Source: Aeromonas diversa CDC 2478-85
Lineage (GTDB): Bacteria > Pseudomonadota > Gammaproteobacteria > Enterobacterales > Aeromonadaceae
Direction of reading: 5' to 3'
NCBI RefSeq assembly: GCF_000819805.1
Contig: NZ_CDCE01000027.1
Span: forward strand, 99,847-163,846
DNA: 64,000 nucleotides
A model generated the notes under the pieces. That model did not search any database and was not told where the DNA came from. It saw nothing but the letters and a program-made list of their open reading frames with translations. Of this stretch, positions 1 to 10,248 are shown one piece after another. The stretch's first letter is position 1, and each line of letters begins with the position of its first letter. Both the position numbers and the translations under genes were made by a program.

Positions 1-268
1 GCATATCGGTGATGTCCACCCCGTCGAGGAAGATGCGCCCTTCGGTCGGGCGCTCAAACCCGGCCAGCATCCGCAGCAGGGTCGATTTACCCGAGCCCGA
101 ACCACCGAGCAGGGCGAAGATCTCGCCCTTGTTGATGTTGAGGGAGACGTTGTCGACCGCCAGGGTCTCGTCAAACTGTTTACTCACCCTGTCAATCTTG
201 ACCAGCACCTCTTTCGGCTGCTGGCTCCCTTCTAGGGCTTTCTTGTAGGCACTGGAGGCTATTGCCAT
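1..268 (-). CDS. spuF: Polyamine ABC transporter ATPase, N-terminal part (PotG/SpuF type)
   Basis: This would be the ATPase that powers a putrescine/spermidine importer on the cytoplasmic face of the inner membrane. Only the first 89 codons lie in the window; the gene runs off the left edge. From ATG 268 the protein reads into an ABC domain with a Walker A motif GGSGSGKST at residues 55-63. The N-terminal extension of about 20 residues before the ABC fold is typical of PotG. It is the last visible gene of the minus-strand operon spuB-spuC-spuD-spuE-spuF, 93 bases after the preceding binding-protein gene, and the two permease genes are expected next on the left. Family assignment is secure; the exact substrate is inferred from the neighbours. 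Confidence 0.92.
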   Translation of the reverse strand, partial: MAIASSAYKKALEGSQQPKEVLVKIDRVSKQFDETLAVDNVSLNINKGEIFALLGGSGSGKSTLLRMLAGFERPTEGRIFLDGVDITDM

Positions 269-361
269 CACCAAACTCCCAAACAATGCACACTGCCCCT
301 CACGGCCGTGTCCTGGCTACTGAGACAAAGAGGCAGGCCTGCCGGCCTTGCCTCACTTTCG

Positions 362-1528
<1,167 letters not shown>

Positions 1529-2629
1529 TTACTTACCGGACTTGATCTTGGTCCAGCTGCGGGTCATGGCCCGCTGCACCTTGGCCGGGAGATCCGGGAA
1601 GGTGTAGATCTTCTTGAGGGTGTCCGCAGTCGGGTAGATACCCGGATCGGTACGGATCGCCTCATCCACCAGCGGAGTGGCGGCCTTGTTGCCGTTGGGG
1701 AACTGCACGGCGTTGGTGATCTCGGCAATGATCTCCGGCTTCATCAGGAAGTTGAGGAAGGCGTGGGCCTCCTCCACATTCTTGGCATCGGCCGGTACGG
1801 CCAGCATGTCAAAGAAGCTGCCCGCCCCCTCTTTGGGAATGGTGTAAACGATATTCACCCCATTCTTCGCCTCGACGGCACGGGACTTGGACTGCTGCAG
1901 ATCGCCGGAGTAGCCCACGGCCACACAGAGGTTGCCGTTCGCCAGGTCGCCGATGTACTTGGACGAATGGAAGTAGGCGGTATAGGGGCGAATGGAGAGG
2001 AACAGCGCCTCGGCCTTCTTCAGGTCCGCAGCCTTCTCGGAGTTGCTGGGCAGGCCCTGATAGTGCATGGCTGCCGGCAGCATCTCGGTCGGGGAATCCA
2101 GGAAGGAGACACCGCACTCCTTGAGCTTGGTCATGTTTTCCGGCTTGAACACCAGATCCCAGGAATCGACCGGCGCCTTGTCACCCAGCACGGCCTTCAC
2201 CTTGTCCACGTTGTAGGCGTAGCCGATGGTGCCCCACATGTAAGGCAGGGAGTAGAGGTTGCCCGGATCGCTCGGCTCCAGTGCCTTGAGCAGATCGGTA
2301 TCCAGGTTCTTCCAGTTGGGTAGCTTGGACTTGTCCAGCTTCTGGAAGACGCCAGCCTTGATCTGCTTGGCCAGGAAGGGGTTGGAGGGGACGACCACGT
2401 CATAGCCCGACTTGCCCGCCAGCAACTTGGCTTCCAGCACCTCGTTGCTATCGAACACGTCGTACACCACCTTGATGCCCGTCTCTTTTTCGAACTTGGC
2501 GATGGTGTCCGGGGCGATATAGTCAGACCAGTTGTAGACATGCAGCACCTTGTCTGCGGCGACCGCATTGGTGGCCAGCATGGCGGACACCACACAGGCG
2601 GCGAGCACACCCTTCTTAAAAGACATCAT
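1529..2629 (-). CDS. spuD: Periplasmic putrescine-binding protein, SpuD-like
   Basis: This is a periplasmic receptor for putrescine in the SpuD/PotF family, 366 residues with a clear signal peptide (MMSFKKGVL to AVAAD). The mature protein opens with [15 protein letters not shown] and ends [13 protein letters not shown], as I recall Pseudomonas SpuD doing. The ligand-pocket segment near residue 272 is SFFDM. The start is ATG 2629 (or 2626): an AGGAG ribosome site lies six bases upstream of 2629. It follows the aminotransferase gene by 43 bases and is followed by a diverged second copy. Having two binding proteins for one ATPase suggests the transporter accepts more than one polyamine. Confidence 0.93.
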   Translation of the reverse strand: MMSFKKGVLAACVVSAMLATNAVAADKVLHVYNWSDYIAPDTIAKFEKETGIKVVYDVFDSNEVLEAKLLAGKSGYDVVVPSNPFLAKQIKAGVFQKLDKSKLPNWKNLDTDLLKALEPSDPGNLYSLPYMWGTIGYAYNVDKVKAVLGDKAPVDSWDLVFKPENMTKLKECGVSFLDSPTEMLPAAMHYQGLPSNSEKAADLKKAEALFLSIRPYTAYFHSSKYIGDLANGNLCVAVGYSGDLQQSKSRAVEAKNGVNIVYTIPKEGAGSFFDMLAVPADAKNVEEAHAFLNFLMKPEIIAEITNAVQFPNGNKAATPLVDEAIRTDPGIYPTADTLKKIYTFPDLPAKVQRAMTRSWTKIKSGK

Positions 2630-2672
2630 CCTTGTCTCCTTCAAGTTTGCATACGTCAACCGGGCAACAGAC

Positions 2673-4031
2673 TCAGCCGAGCAGGCCTTCGGCGGTCAGC
2701 TCCAGACTCCGTCTGGCCAAGTTGACCAAGTTATCCACCTCCGTCTCGGTGATGACCAAGGGCGGGGATATGATCATCGTATCCCCTACCGCACGCATCA
2801 CCAAGCCATTGTTAAAGCAGAACTCCCGGCATGTCAGACCCGCTTTGGCGGCAGTCGGGAAACGGCGTTTGTCCTGCTTGTTTTGAACTATCTCGAGCGC
2901 GGCCACCATGCCCTTTCCCCGGGTCTCGCCGACGATAGGCAGATCGGAGAGCTCCGACCAGCGCCGCTGAAGATAGGGGGCGATTCTATCATGCACTCGA
3001 TTAACTATGCTCTCTTTTTGCATAAGCTTTATGTTAGCGATCGCTACGGCGCAAGCGACCGGATGGCCTGAGTAGGTGAAGCCGTGCGCAAATTCGCCCC
3101 CCTTCTCGACCACCCGAGCCACCCGATCGCTCACCATCACGGCACCGAGTGGCACATAACCCGAGGTGATCCCCTTGGCCAGACACATGAAGTCGGGACG
3201 AATGCCGAAGGTATCGCAGCCAAACCAGGAGCCGGTACGGCCAAAGCCGCAGATCACCTCGTCGGCGATGAGCAGGATGCCGTAGTGATCGCAGATGCGC
3301 TGGATCTCGGGCCAGTAGCTCTCGGGCGGTATGATGACCCCGCCGGCCCCCTGGATCGGCTCGCCGATGAAGGCGGCGACCTTCTCCGGCCCCAGCTCGA
3401 GGATCTTCTTCTCGAGCTGGCGTGCCCGCTCCAGACCAAACTCGTGGGGACTCATGCCCTGCCCCTCGCCGAAGTAGTAGGGCTGGTCGATGTGGACGAT
3501 ACCCGGGATCGGCAGGGAGCCCTGCTCGTGCATCCCGCTCATGCCCCCCAGGCTGGCACCGGCCACGGTTGAGCCGTGATAGGCGTTGTGGCGACTGATG
3601 ATCACCTGGCGCTCCGGCTTGCCCTGGCTGGCCCAGTAGTGACGCACCATGCGCAGCACTGTGTCGTTGCACTCGGAACCCGAGCCGGTAAAGAAGGCCT
3701 GGTTCATGCCTGCCGGCGTCACCTCGGCCAGCAGGCTGGCCAGTTCGATGGCGGGCGGGTGAGCGGTCTGGAAGAAGAGGTTGTAGTAGGGAAGCTCGCG
3801 CATCTGGCGCTCGGCCGCCTCGATCAGCTCCTCGCGGCCATAACCCATGTTGACGCACCACAACCCTGCCATGCCGTCGAGGATACGCCTGCCCTCGGAA
3901 TCGATGAGGTAGACCCCCTCGCCCCGGGTGATGATACGGGACCCCTTCTGACGCAGCTGCTGATGATCGGTAAAGGGGTGCAGGTGGTGGCTCGCATCCA
4001 GACGCTGCCACTCACGGGTATCGAATTGCAT
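2673..4031 (-). CDS. spuC: Putrescine-pyruvate aminotransferase, class III
   Basis: This is a pyridoxal-phosphate class III aminotransferase that moves an amino group from putrescine (or a gamma-glutamylated derivative) to pyruvate, giving an aminoaldehyde for breakdown to GABA. It has 452 residues, the usual family length. Visible landmarks are the N-terminal [18 protein letters not shown], the cofactor segment GSGSECNDT, the [12 protein letters not shown] strand with the cofactor-contacting aspartate, and the Schiff-base lysine in LAKGITSGY. An AAGGAG ribosome site lies seven bases before ATG 4031. It sits between spuB and spuD in the same order as Pseudomonas spuBCDE. Other omega-amine substrates are possible, but the context favours putrescine. 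Confidence 0.92.
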   Translation of the reverse strand: MQFDTREWQRLDASHHLHPFTDHQQLRQKGSRIITRGEGVYLIDSEGRRILDGMAGLWCVNMGYGREELIEAAERQMRELPYYNLFFQTAHPPAIELASLLAEVTPAGMNQAFFTGSGSECNDTVLRMVRHYWASQGKPERQVIISRHNAYHGSTVAGASLGGMSGMHEQGSLPIPGIVHIDQPYYFGEGQGMSPHEFGLERARQLEKKILELGPEKVAAFIGEPIQGAGGVIIPPESYWPEIQRICDHYGILLIADEVICGFGRTGSWFGCDTFGIRPDFMCLAKGITSGYVPLGAVMVSDRVARVVEKGGEFAHGFTYSGHPVACAVAIANIKLMQKESIVNRVHDRIAPYLQRRWSELSDLPIVGETRGKGMVAALEIVQNKQDKRRFPTAAKAGLTCREFCFNNGLVMRAVGDTMIISPPLVITETEVDNLVNLARRSLELTAEGLLG

Positions 4032-4102
4032 CTTTCGCTCCTTGCGCGGACGGACACGCCGCCCTCAGTGGGAAAGGGCCGCCACGCTGCGGCCCGTCAG
4101 GA

Positions 4103-5434
4103 TCAGACATTAAGCAGCAGAAACTCCCGCTCCCAGGAGCTGATGACGCCGAAGTAGGTCTCATACTCCTTGCGCTTGACCGCCACGAAGGCGCGGATGA
4201 AGCGCTCACCCAGCATCTCCTTGATGGGCTCGCAGTGCTCGAGGTGGCTCAGTGCCTCCTCCAGGGTACGCGGCAGGCTGTATGGCAGCTCATAGGCACT
4301 GTGTTTCATCTCGGGCAGGGGTTCCAGCTTCTCCTGAATGCCGAGGAAGCCGCACGCCAGGGTGGCGGCCAGCGCCAGATAGGGGTTGGCATCGGCGCCG
4401 GCGAAGCGGTTCTCGACTCGCCGGGCAGAGGCATCCGAGTGGGGCACGCGCAGTCCGCAGGTTCGGTTCTCCACCCCCCATTGCACGTTGCGCGGCGCAC
4501 TCTCGCCGAAGGTGAGACGGCGATAGGAGTTGACGTTGGGGGCCAGCAGGGCGGTGACCGCCGGCGTGTACTTCTGCAACCCGGCGATGAAATGCATGAA
4601 GAGCTGGGTATGGCCGCCATTATCGGTCCCGAACAGGTTGTTCCCCTCGCTATCCTCCAGGCTCTGGTGGATGTGCATGGCCGAACCGGGCTCGTTGCTC
4701 ATGGGCTTGGCCATGAAGGTGGCGTAGATGCCGTGACGGTGAGCGGCTTCACGCATGGTGCGCTTGAACAGGAACACCTGATCGGCCAGATCGATGGCAT
4801 CCCCGTGCAGGAAGTTGATCTCCATCTGGGCGGCGCCGGACTCATGGATCAGAGTATCCACCTCGAGCTCCTGAGCCTCGCAGTAGTCGTACATGTCCTC
4901 GAAGATGGGATCAAACTCGTTGACCGCATCGATGCTGAACGACTGGCGGGCGGTCTCGGGACGCCCGTTGCGACCAATGGGCGGCGCCAGGGGATAATCG
5001 GCATCCTCGTTGCGCTTGACCAGATAGAACTCCAGCTCGGGCGCCACCACCGGCTTCCAGCCCTGCTTATCATAGAAGGAGAGCACCCGGCGCAGCACGG
5101 AGCGGGGCGCTATGTCCACCAGCTGGCCATGAGCATCGAAGCAGTCGTGGATCACCTGGGCGGTCGGCTCCAGGGCCCAGGGTACGAAGCGGATGGTGTT
5201 GGGGTCGGGGTAGAGCAGCATGTCCCGCTCCAGGGGATCGACCATGCTGTCGTCATCCGGATAGTCCCCGGTGACCGTCTGAATGAAGATGACCTCGGGC
5301 AGCCGCATCCCCCCCTCGCGCAGGAACTTGCTGGCGGGAAGAATCTTGCCCCTGGCATTACCCGTGAAGTCCGGAATCAGGCACTCCACCTCAGTGATAC
5401 GGTTGGCATCCATCCAACCCTTGATGCGATCCAT
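4103..5434 (-). CDS. spuB: Gamma-glutamylpolyamine synthetase (glutamine synthetase family, PuuA/SpuB)
   Basis: This cytoplasmic glutamine-synthetase-like ligase joins glutamate to putrescine or another polyamine with ATP, the first step of the gamma-glutamylated catabolic route. It has 443 residues and carries the glutamine-synthetase landmarks GSAMHIHQSL and NRTCGLRVPHSD, followed by ENRFAGADANPYLALAA near the C-terminal third. It is shorter at the N-terminus than E. coli PuuA but close to Pseudomonas SpuB. It is the first gene of the operon, directly downstream of a promoter with a perfect TTGACA -35 element. No glutamine amidotransferase hydrolase (PuuD/SpuA) is visible here. The choice of putrescine over other amines rests on the neighbouring aminotransferase and transporter genes. 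Confidence 0.92.
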   Translation of the reverse strand: MDRIKGWMDANRITEVECLIPDFTGNARGKILPASKFLREGGMRLPEVIFIQTVTGDYPDDDSMVDPLERDMLLYPDPNTIRFVPWALEPTAQVIHDCFDAHGQLVDIAPRSVLRRVLSFYDKQGWKPVVAPELEFYLVKRNEDADYPLAPPIGRNGRPETARQSFSIDAVNEFDPIFEDMYDYCEAQELEVDTLIHESGAAQMEINFLHGDAIDLADQVFLFKRTMREAAHRHGIYATFMAKPMSNEPGSAMHIHQSLEDSEGNNLFGTDNGGHTQLFMHFIAGLQKYTPAVTALLAPNVNSYRRLTFGESAPRNVQWGVENRTCGLRVPHSDASARRVENRFAGADANPYLALAATLACGFLGIQEKLEPLPEMKHSAYELPYSLPRTLEEALSHLEHCEPIKEMLGERFIRAFVAVKRKEYETYFGVISSWEREFLLLNV

Positions 5435-5496
5435 GTTAACCCCGACTGTGAATCAGCCCCGTCCGGAGCGATGTTACCGAAATGTAACTTGTCACC

Positions 5497-5526
5497 ATCT
5501 AAGCCGGTTATAGGAAGGACTGTCAA
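5497..5526 (-). promoter_or_regulatory. Promoter of the spuBCDEF operon
   Basis: On the minus strand TTGACA (5521-5526) is separated by 18 bases from TTAGAT (5497-5502), 63 bases before the spuB start codon. The -35 is a perfect sigma-70 match; the -10 is weaker, which suits a regulated promoter. Confidence 0.6.
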
Positions 5527-5840
5527 GGGAGGGTGTTTAAAAAAATAAAAAGATTCACCCAAAAAACAGCTTTGCGATAGCAAATATTAAACACTCCATT
5601 CGAGGGGTGGCACCAGGCTCAATGAGGCCAAAATAGACGCAAAAACTCACTTGGAACCCACCTTTTCCCGAAGAAGTGCACAAATTAACGACCATCCCCT
5701 TTGCTATCCGAACAATATCTGATAAAAGGCCGGCCCTGATTTCGTGCTAACACACGAGACAGAGCACCGGGAATTGGTCTGGTCACAGACCGCCCCTATC
5801 CATACTGATAATTCGGGTTTGAATACACGGGTAGTAACAC
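5527..5840. other. Intergenic region between divergent spuB and the dksA-like gene
   Basis: There is no gene in this roughly 300-base AT-rich stretch. Just upstream of the spuB -35 element an inverted repeat GTGTTTAA (5533-5540) and TTAAACAC (5587-5594) encloses a smaller palindrome TTTGC-gata-GCAAA (5571-5584). This looks like a regulator-binding area. Nearer the dksA-like gene, TTGCTA (5701-5706) and TAAAAG (5723-5728) with a 16-base spacer are a weak promoter candidate, and TCGTG-6-CACGA (5742-5757) is a small inverted repeat. Confidence 0.45.
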
Positions 5841-6227
5841 ATGTGTGACTTTATGACTGAAGACCAACTGAGCTTCTACAAAAGCCAGATAGAAAACCAG
5901 ATCGCCGAGATCGAGGAGCGTCTGAGCTCTCAGGCCAGCCAGGCCATCGCCACCGATACCAACGAGATGGCCGACGAGATCGATCGCGCCAGCGTCGAAG
6001 AGGCGCGTCGCCTCGAACTCAACCGCATCGAGCACGATAAACTCCACCTGCGCAAGCTCAAGGCCGCCCTCAAGCGCATCGTCGAAGGGGACTTCGGCTA
6101 CTGCGAGTCCTGTGGTGACGAGATCGCCATCAAGCGCCTGCAGGCACGCCCCGAGTCACGCTTCTGCGTCGAGTGTCAGAGCACCAAGGAATTCAACGAC
6201 ACCCACGTCTATCGCCGCGTCGCCTGA
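5841..6227 (+). CDS. DksA/TraR-family zinc-finger transcription factor (short DksA paralogue)
   Basis: This is a small RNA-polymerase secondary-channel protein related to DksA, which works with ppGpp to retune promoters during starvation. It has 128 residues, shorter than the 151 of E. coli DksA. A four-cysteine zinc finger is visible (C88, C91, C109, C112), preceded by two long helices that would form the coiled coil. The coiled-coil tip reads DEIDRA, aligning with the functional DPVDRA of E. coli DksA, so both tip aspartates are kept. A second in-frame ATG at 5853 (124 residues) is equally possible because neither has a good ribosome site. It stands alone, divergent from spuB. A canonical dksA is presumably elsewhere in the genome. 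Confidence 0.88.
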   Translation: MCDFMTEDQLSFYKSQIENQIAEIEERLSSQASQAIATDTNEMADEIDRASVEEARRLELNRIEHDKLHLRKLKAALKRIVEGDFGYCESCGDEIAIKRLQARPESRFCVECQSTKEFNDTHVYRRVA

Positions 6228-6236
6228 CATTTCTGT

Positions 6237-6256
6237 TAGAATCGGGCCAGATTCTA
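6237..6256. repeat. Inverted repeat TAGAATC-GGGCCA-GATTCTA
   Basis: A perfect 7-base inverted repeat with a six-base loop lies between the dksA-like stop and the next ribosome site. No T run follows, so it is not an obvious terminator. It could be an operator or a mRNA 5-prime hairpin. Confidence 0.5.
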
Positions 6257-6272
6257 TACGGAGTCCGGTCCC

Positions 6273-7127
6273 ATGAGATGGCTAGGTTGGTTGTGCCTGT
6301 ACCTTCCCCTGCTGGTACAGGCACAGACGCTCACGATCAAGGTCCCCCGCCTGCCGGTCAACCAGATGGCCGAACAGTACCAGCTGCCCCTGCTCAGGAT
6401 GGCGCTGGAGAAGTCAGGGATCCCCTTCAAGATAATCCAGGTTCCCACCACTCTCACCCAGGACTCCATCAGCCGCGAGCTCGAAAATGGCAAGCTGTTT
6501 AACCTGTTCTGGATGGGGACCTCGAGCGATCTGGAGCGGCGCCTCACCGCTATCCCCATCCCCCTGTTCAGGGGATTGGAGGGAGTGCGGGTGGCCATCA
6601 TTCATCGCGATGATCAGGAGGCCTTCACCCGCATCAAGAATCTGGATGAGCTGCGCCAGCGCAAGGCCGCACAGGGGGTGGGCTGGGGTGATAACCGGGT
6701 TCTCGAAACCGCAGGTATTCCCACCTATGCGGGACGCTTTCACACCCTGTTTCATCTCATCAACGACCACAGAGAGGTCGACTTCTTCCCGCGCGGGATG
6801 ATAGAGGCCTATGCGGAGCAGCGGGAGCTGGCCGCGCAGTACCCCAATCTGATGATCGTTCCCCATCTGCAACTGCGTTATCCCTACGCCCAGTTCTTCT
6901 TCGTGGGCCACGACCAGAAGGCGCTGGCCGAGGCACTGCGGACCGGGCTGGAGCGACTCTATGCCGATGGCAGCTTTCTGCGCTTCTTTCGGGACAATCC
7001 CCTGGTGCGCGAGGCCCTGGCGCAGACCAGCCTGACCCCACAGGTCACTCTTGATCTGGTCAACCCAGATCTGACCCCCGCACTCAAGGCAGTCCCTGCT
7101 GCCTATTGGGAGTCGCCACAGCCCTGA
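6273..7127 (+). CDS. Orphan periplasmic solute-binding-like protein
   Basis: This is a 284-residue exported protein of the type II periplasmic-binding fold (bacterial extracellular solute-binding family 3-like). A signal peptide MRWLGWLCLYLPLLVQAQ is followed by TLTIKVPRLP. The body is consistent with two alpha/beta lobes, including a segment VRVAIIHRDDQEAF and an aromatic-rich stretch YPYAQFFFVG. A CGGAG ribosome site sits nine bases before ATG 6273. No permease or ATPase gene is adjacent, so a transport role is not supported by context; such orphan proteins can act as sensors or have unknown roles. I do not recognise a specific ligand. Confidence 0.8.
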   Translation: MRWLGWLCLYLPLLVQAQTLTIKVPRLPVNQMAEQYQLPLLRMALEKSGIPFKIIQVPTTLTQDSISRELENGKLFNLFWMGTSSDLERRLTAIPIPLFRGLEGVRVAIIHRDDQEAFTRIKNLDELRQRKAAQGVGWGDNRVLETAGIPTYAGRFHTLFHLINDHREVDFFPRGMIEAYAEQRELAAQYPNLMIVPHLQLRYPYAQFFFVGHDQKALAEALRTGLERLYADGSFLRFFRDNPLVREALAQTSLTPQVTLDLVNPDLTPALKAVPAAYWESPQP

Positions 7128-7205
7128 CTCGGGGCGCCATCACGATCTGATAACCGTAACGCCCCCTGGCCGCCCCCACTCACTCCCCATTGATACGAGG
7201 TTTTC

Positions 7206-7663
7206 ATGAAATATGCCCTGCTGCTCACCCTGCCCCTGCTGACGGCCTTCGCTCAGGCCACGGGCGCCGACCGGATCGGCGAGGTGAGCACCGCCTTCAA
7301 GCTGCTTGGCCCCAACCACAAGATAGTGATCGAGGCGTTCGACGATCCCCGCATCGACGGGGTCACCTGTTACCTGGCCAGACCCAAGACCGGCGGCATC
7401 AAGGGCGGGTTGGGGTTGGCCGAAGATCCCTCCCATGCCACCCTCTCCTGCCATCAGGTGGGCCCCATCAGGGTACCGGCCGAACTCAAGGGGGTGAGGA
7501 GGTGTTCGACGTCAGCACCTCCCTGGTCTTCAAGGAGCAGCGAGTGGTGCGCTTCTACGACAAGAAGCGCAACGCCCTGGTCTACCTCACCTACAGCACC
7601 CGGCTGGTCGACGGCTCCTACAAGAGTGCGATGAGTGCCGTCCCCATCATGCCCTGGGGCTAA
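7206..7663 (+). pseudogene. creA: creA, interrupted by a one-base frameshift
   Basis: This is the CreA family, a small periplasmic protein of unknown function with a signal peptide ([20 protein letters not shown]). The first 95 codons read in one frame through the conserved [11 protein letters not shown] and [14 protein letters not shown] blocks, up to PAELKG. The rest of the family ([28 protein letters not shown], ending SAVPIMPWG) continues in another frame to the stop at 7661-7663. The switch falls at a run of five G at 7490-7494: one extra G would restore a single 152-residue protein of normal length and spacing. It is either a sequencing or assembly error or a real inactivating deletion. 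A ribosome site GAGG precedes ATG 7206. Confidence 0.88.
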
Positions 7664-7740
7664 TGCCCACGGTCAGGCGAGGGTGATAGGGATTACGCTT
7701 TGGTGTAAGGTGTGACCACGCATCATCAAGAGTTCACACC

Positions 7741-8730
7741 ATGAAAATTGCCCTCTTCAGCAGCAAGAGTTACGACAAGGAGTATTTCCAGCAGGCCAAT
7801 GCCAATTACGGCTTCGAGCTGGAGTTCTTCGACGTGCGCCTCGAGGCCAAGACACTGCGGCTGGCCCACGGCTTTCCCGTGGTCTGCCTGTTCGTCAACG
7901 ACGAGGCCGACCGCGCCATCCTGACCGAGCTGGCCCAGTTCGGCACCAAGGTGATCGCCCTGCGCTGCGCCGGCTACAACAACGTGGATCTGGCCGCCGC
8001 CAAGGAGCTGGGGCTGACAGTGGTGCGGGTGCCCGCCTACTCGCCCGAGGCGGTGGCCGAGCACGCGGTGGGGCTGATGATGACCCTCAACCGCCGCATC
8101 CATAAGGCCTACCAACGCACCCGGGACGCCAACTTCTCCCTCGAGGGTCTGGTTGGCTTCAACATGTTCGGCCGCACCGCCGGCGTCATCGGCACCGGCA
8201 AGATCGGCATCGCCACCCTGCGTATCCTCAAGGGGTTTGGCATGCGCCTGCTGGTGAGCGACCCGTACCCGAACCAGGCAGCCCAGGATCTCGGTGCCGA
8301 GTACGTGGACCTCGACACCCTGTATCGCGAGTCCGATGTGATCTCCCTGCACTGCCCGCTGTTCCAGGAGAACTACCACCTGCTCAACGGTGCCGCCTTC
8401 GCCAAGATGAAGAACGGGGTGATGATCATCAACACCAGCCGGGGTGGCCTGCTCGATGCCAACGCCGCCATCGAGGCACTCAAGAGTGGACGCATCGGCG
8501 CCCTGGGCCTCGACGTCTACGAGGAGGAGGAGGAGCTCTTCTTCGAGGACAAGTCCAACGAGGTGATCACCGATGACGTGTTCCGCCGCCTGTCGGCCTG
8601 TCACAACGTGCTGTTCACCGGCCACCAGGCCTTCCTCACCCGTGAGGCCCTGCACGCCATCGCCGACACCACCCTGGCCAACGTCAAGGCGGTGCGCGAG
8701 GGACACACCAGCGGCAACGAGGTGGAATAA
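7741..8730 (+). CDS. ldhA: D-lactate dehydrogenase (fermentative, NAD-dependent)
   Basis: This cytoplasmic enzyme reduces pyruvate to D-lactate with NADH during fermentation. It has 329 residues, the same length as E. coli LdhA. The NAD-binding motif GTGKIG lies near residues 151-156, and the D-2-hydroxyacid dehydrogenase signature INTSRGGLLDANAA supplies the catalytic arginine. The catalytic glutamate follows in GLDVYEEEEELFFED, and the acid/base histidine is in FTGHQAFLT. It appears to be a single-gene unit with its own upstream region. Other 2-hydroxyacid dehydrogenases share the fold, but the N-terminus MKIALFSSKSYDKEYF is characteristic of LdhA. Confidence 0.96.
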   Translation: MKIALFSSKSYDKEYFQQANANYGFELEFFDVRLEAKTLRLAHGFPVVCLFVNDEADRAILTELAQFGTKVIALRCAGYNNVDLAAAKELGLTVVRVPAYSPEAVAEHAVGLMMTLNRRIHKAYQRTRDANFSLEGLVGFNMFGRTAGVIGTGKIGIATLRILKGFGMRLLVSDPYPNQAAQDLGAEYVDLDTLYRESDVISLHCPLFQENYHLLNGAAFAKMKNGVMIINTSRGGLLDANAAIEALKSGRIGALGLDVYEEEEELFFEDKSNEVITDDVFRRLSACHNVLFTGHQAFLTREALHAIADTTLANVKAVREGHTSGNEVE

Positions 8731-8795
8731 ACCCGCCGCTTGAGCCTGGCCGGCGCTTTGGGTAGGCTCTCCCTTTTTGCCGGGAGAACCTGCCC

Positions 8796-10154
8796 ATGTA
8801 CGTCGGTTTCGATTACGGCACCTCCAACTGTGCCATCGCCGTGATGGAGCAGGGGGTGCCGCGCCTGTTACCCCTGAGCGGGGGTGCCTACCTCCCCTCC
8901 ACCCTGCACGCCCCCCATCGTGACGCCATTCCCGGCCTGCTCGCCGAGCTGCTGCCCGAATCCCAACGCGCCCGCTACCTGGGGCTGCGTGCCGCCCAGG
9001 TGCAACGGGCCCAGAGCCTGCGCCGCGAGCTGCGCGAAGAGGGGCTCGACGACGCCCTCGCCATCGGCGAGGCCGCCCTCAGCGCCTACCTGGAGGAGCC
9101 GGAAGAGGGCTACTACATCAAGTCGCCCAAGTCCTTCCTCGGCGCCTTCGGCCTCAAGCCGCCCCAGATTGCCCTGTTCGAGGACATCGTCTGCGCCATG
9201 ATGCTGCTGGTGAAGCGGCGCGCCGAGGCGCTCACCGGCGCCCCCATCGACAAGGCGGTGATCGGCCGGCCGGTCAACTTCCAGGGACTGGCCGGGGAGG
9301 AGAGCAACCGCCAGGCGATCGCCATCTTGACCGAAGCGGCCGGTCTGGCCGGTTTCGAGCAGGTGGAGTTTCTCTATGAGCCGGTGGCCGCCGGCTTCGA
9401 GTTCGAAGCGCGCCTCGACGAGGACTGCACCGTGCTGGTGGTCGACATCGGCGGCGGCACCACCGACTGCTCCATGCTGCGCATGGGGCCAAGCTACCGC
9501 GCCCTGCTCGATCGCAGCGCCCAGATGCTGGGCCACAGTGGCCAGCGCATCGGTGGCAACGACTTCGACATCCGCCTGACGGTGGAAGGGATCATGCCCC
9601 TGCTCGGCATGCACGAGCGGCTCAAGACCGGCAAGCCCCTGCCCCACCCCCTGTTCTGGGACGCCGCCGCCATCAACGACGTGGCCGCCCAGAGTCGCTT
9701 CTACAGCCTGGCCACCGGTCGTCAGCTGCAGGACATGCTGCTCGACTGCCCGAGCGGCAGCCATCTCACCCGGCTGATCCGCCTGCGCGAGCACAAGCTG
9801 AGTCATCAGGTGGTGTGGCGCGCCGAGCAGGGCAAGATCGCCCTCTCCAGCCAGGAGAGCGCGGTGCAGCCCCTCGGTGAGCTGGAACGGGAGCTGGTCG
9901 CCCCCCTCACCCGCCCCCAACTGGCCAACGCCGCCGCCCCGCTGCTCGAGAAGATTGGCGAGCTGATGGACGAGGCCATCGCCCAGGCCGGCTGTCAACC
10001 GGATCGGGTCTTCATCACGGGGGGGAGTGCCAAGTCCCCCCTGATCGGCCAGTTTATCCGGGCGCGCCTGCCCGGGGTTCCCGTAGCGGGAGGGGACGAT
10101 CTCGGCTCGGTGGCCTCGGGACTCGCCCGCTACGCCGAGCGCCTGTTCGGCTAA
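8796..10154 (+). CDS. yegD: Hsp70-family putative chaperone YegD
   Basis: This is an actin/Hsp70 ATPase-fold protein of 452 residues, close to E. coli YegD in length. It lacks most of the peptide-binding domain of DnaK. The phosphate-1 motif is GFDYGTSNCAIAV at the N-terminus, the phosphate-2 motif is VVDIGGGTTDCSM near residue 212, and an adenosine motif FITGGSAKSPLIG lies near the C-terminus. A GGAGA ribosome site lies eight bases before ATG 8796. It is partly enclosed by a TCTCCC/GGGAGA hairpin (8768-8787), which might damp translation. The cellular role of YegD is not well defined. Confidence 0.92.
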   Translation: MYVGFDYGTSNCAIAVMEQGVPRLLPLSGGAYLPSTLHAPHRDAIPGLLAELLPESQRARYLGLRAAQVQRAQSLRRELREEGLDDALAIGEAALSAYLEEPEEGYYIKSPKSFLGAFGLKPPQIALFEDIVCAMMLLVKRRAEALTGAPIDKAVIGRPVNFQGLAGEESNRQAIAILTEAAGLAGFEQVEFLYEPVAAGFEFEARLDEDCTVLVVDIGGGTTDCSMLRMGPSYRALLDRSAQMLGHSGQRIGGNDFDIRLTVEGIMPLLGMHERLKTGKPLPHPLFWDAAAINDVAAQSRFYSLATGRQLQDMLLDCPSGSHLTRLIRLREHKLSHQVVWRAEQGKIALSSQESAVQPLGELERELVAPLTRPQLANAAAPLLEKIGELMDEAIAQAGCQPDRVFITGGSAKSPLIGQFIRARLPGVPVAGGDDLGSVASGLARYAERLFG

Positions 10155-10165
10155 GCGAAGCGACA

Positions 10166-10187
10166 GGGGCGGTCGGTTGGCCGCCCC
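10166..10187 (+). terminator. Hairpin after yegD
   Basis: GGGGCGG (10166-10172) and CCGCCCC (10181-10187) form a GC-rich stem 11 bases after the yegD stop. There is no strong T run, so it is a weak terminator or a mRNA-stabilising hairpin. Confidence 0.45.
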
Positions 10188-10248
10188 CGTGCCCTGTCAT
10201 CGGGTATGGCTAGCCTCTATCCTTGGCCTCAACCAAGGAGCCATAGCG

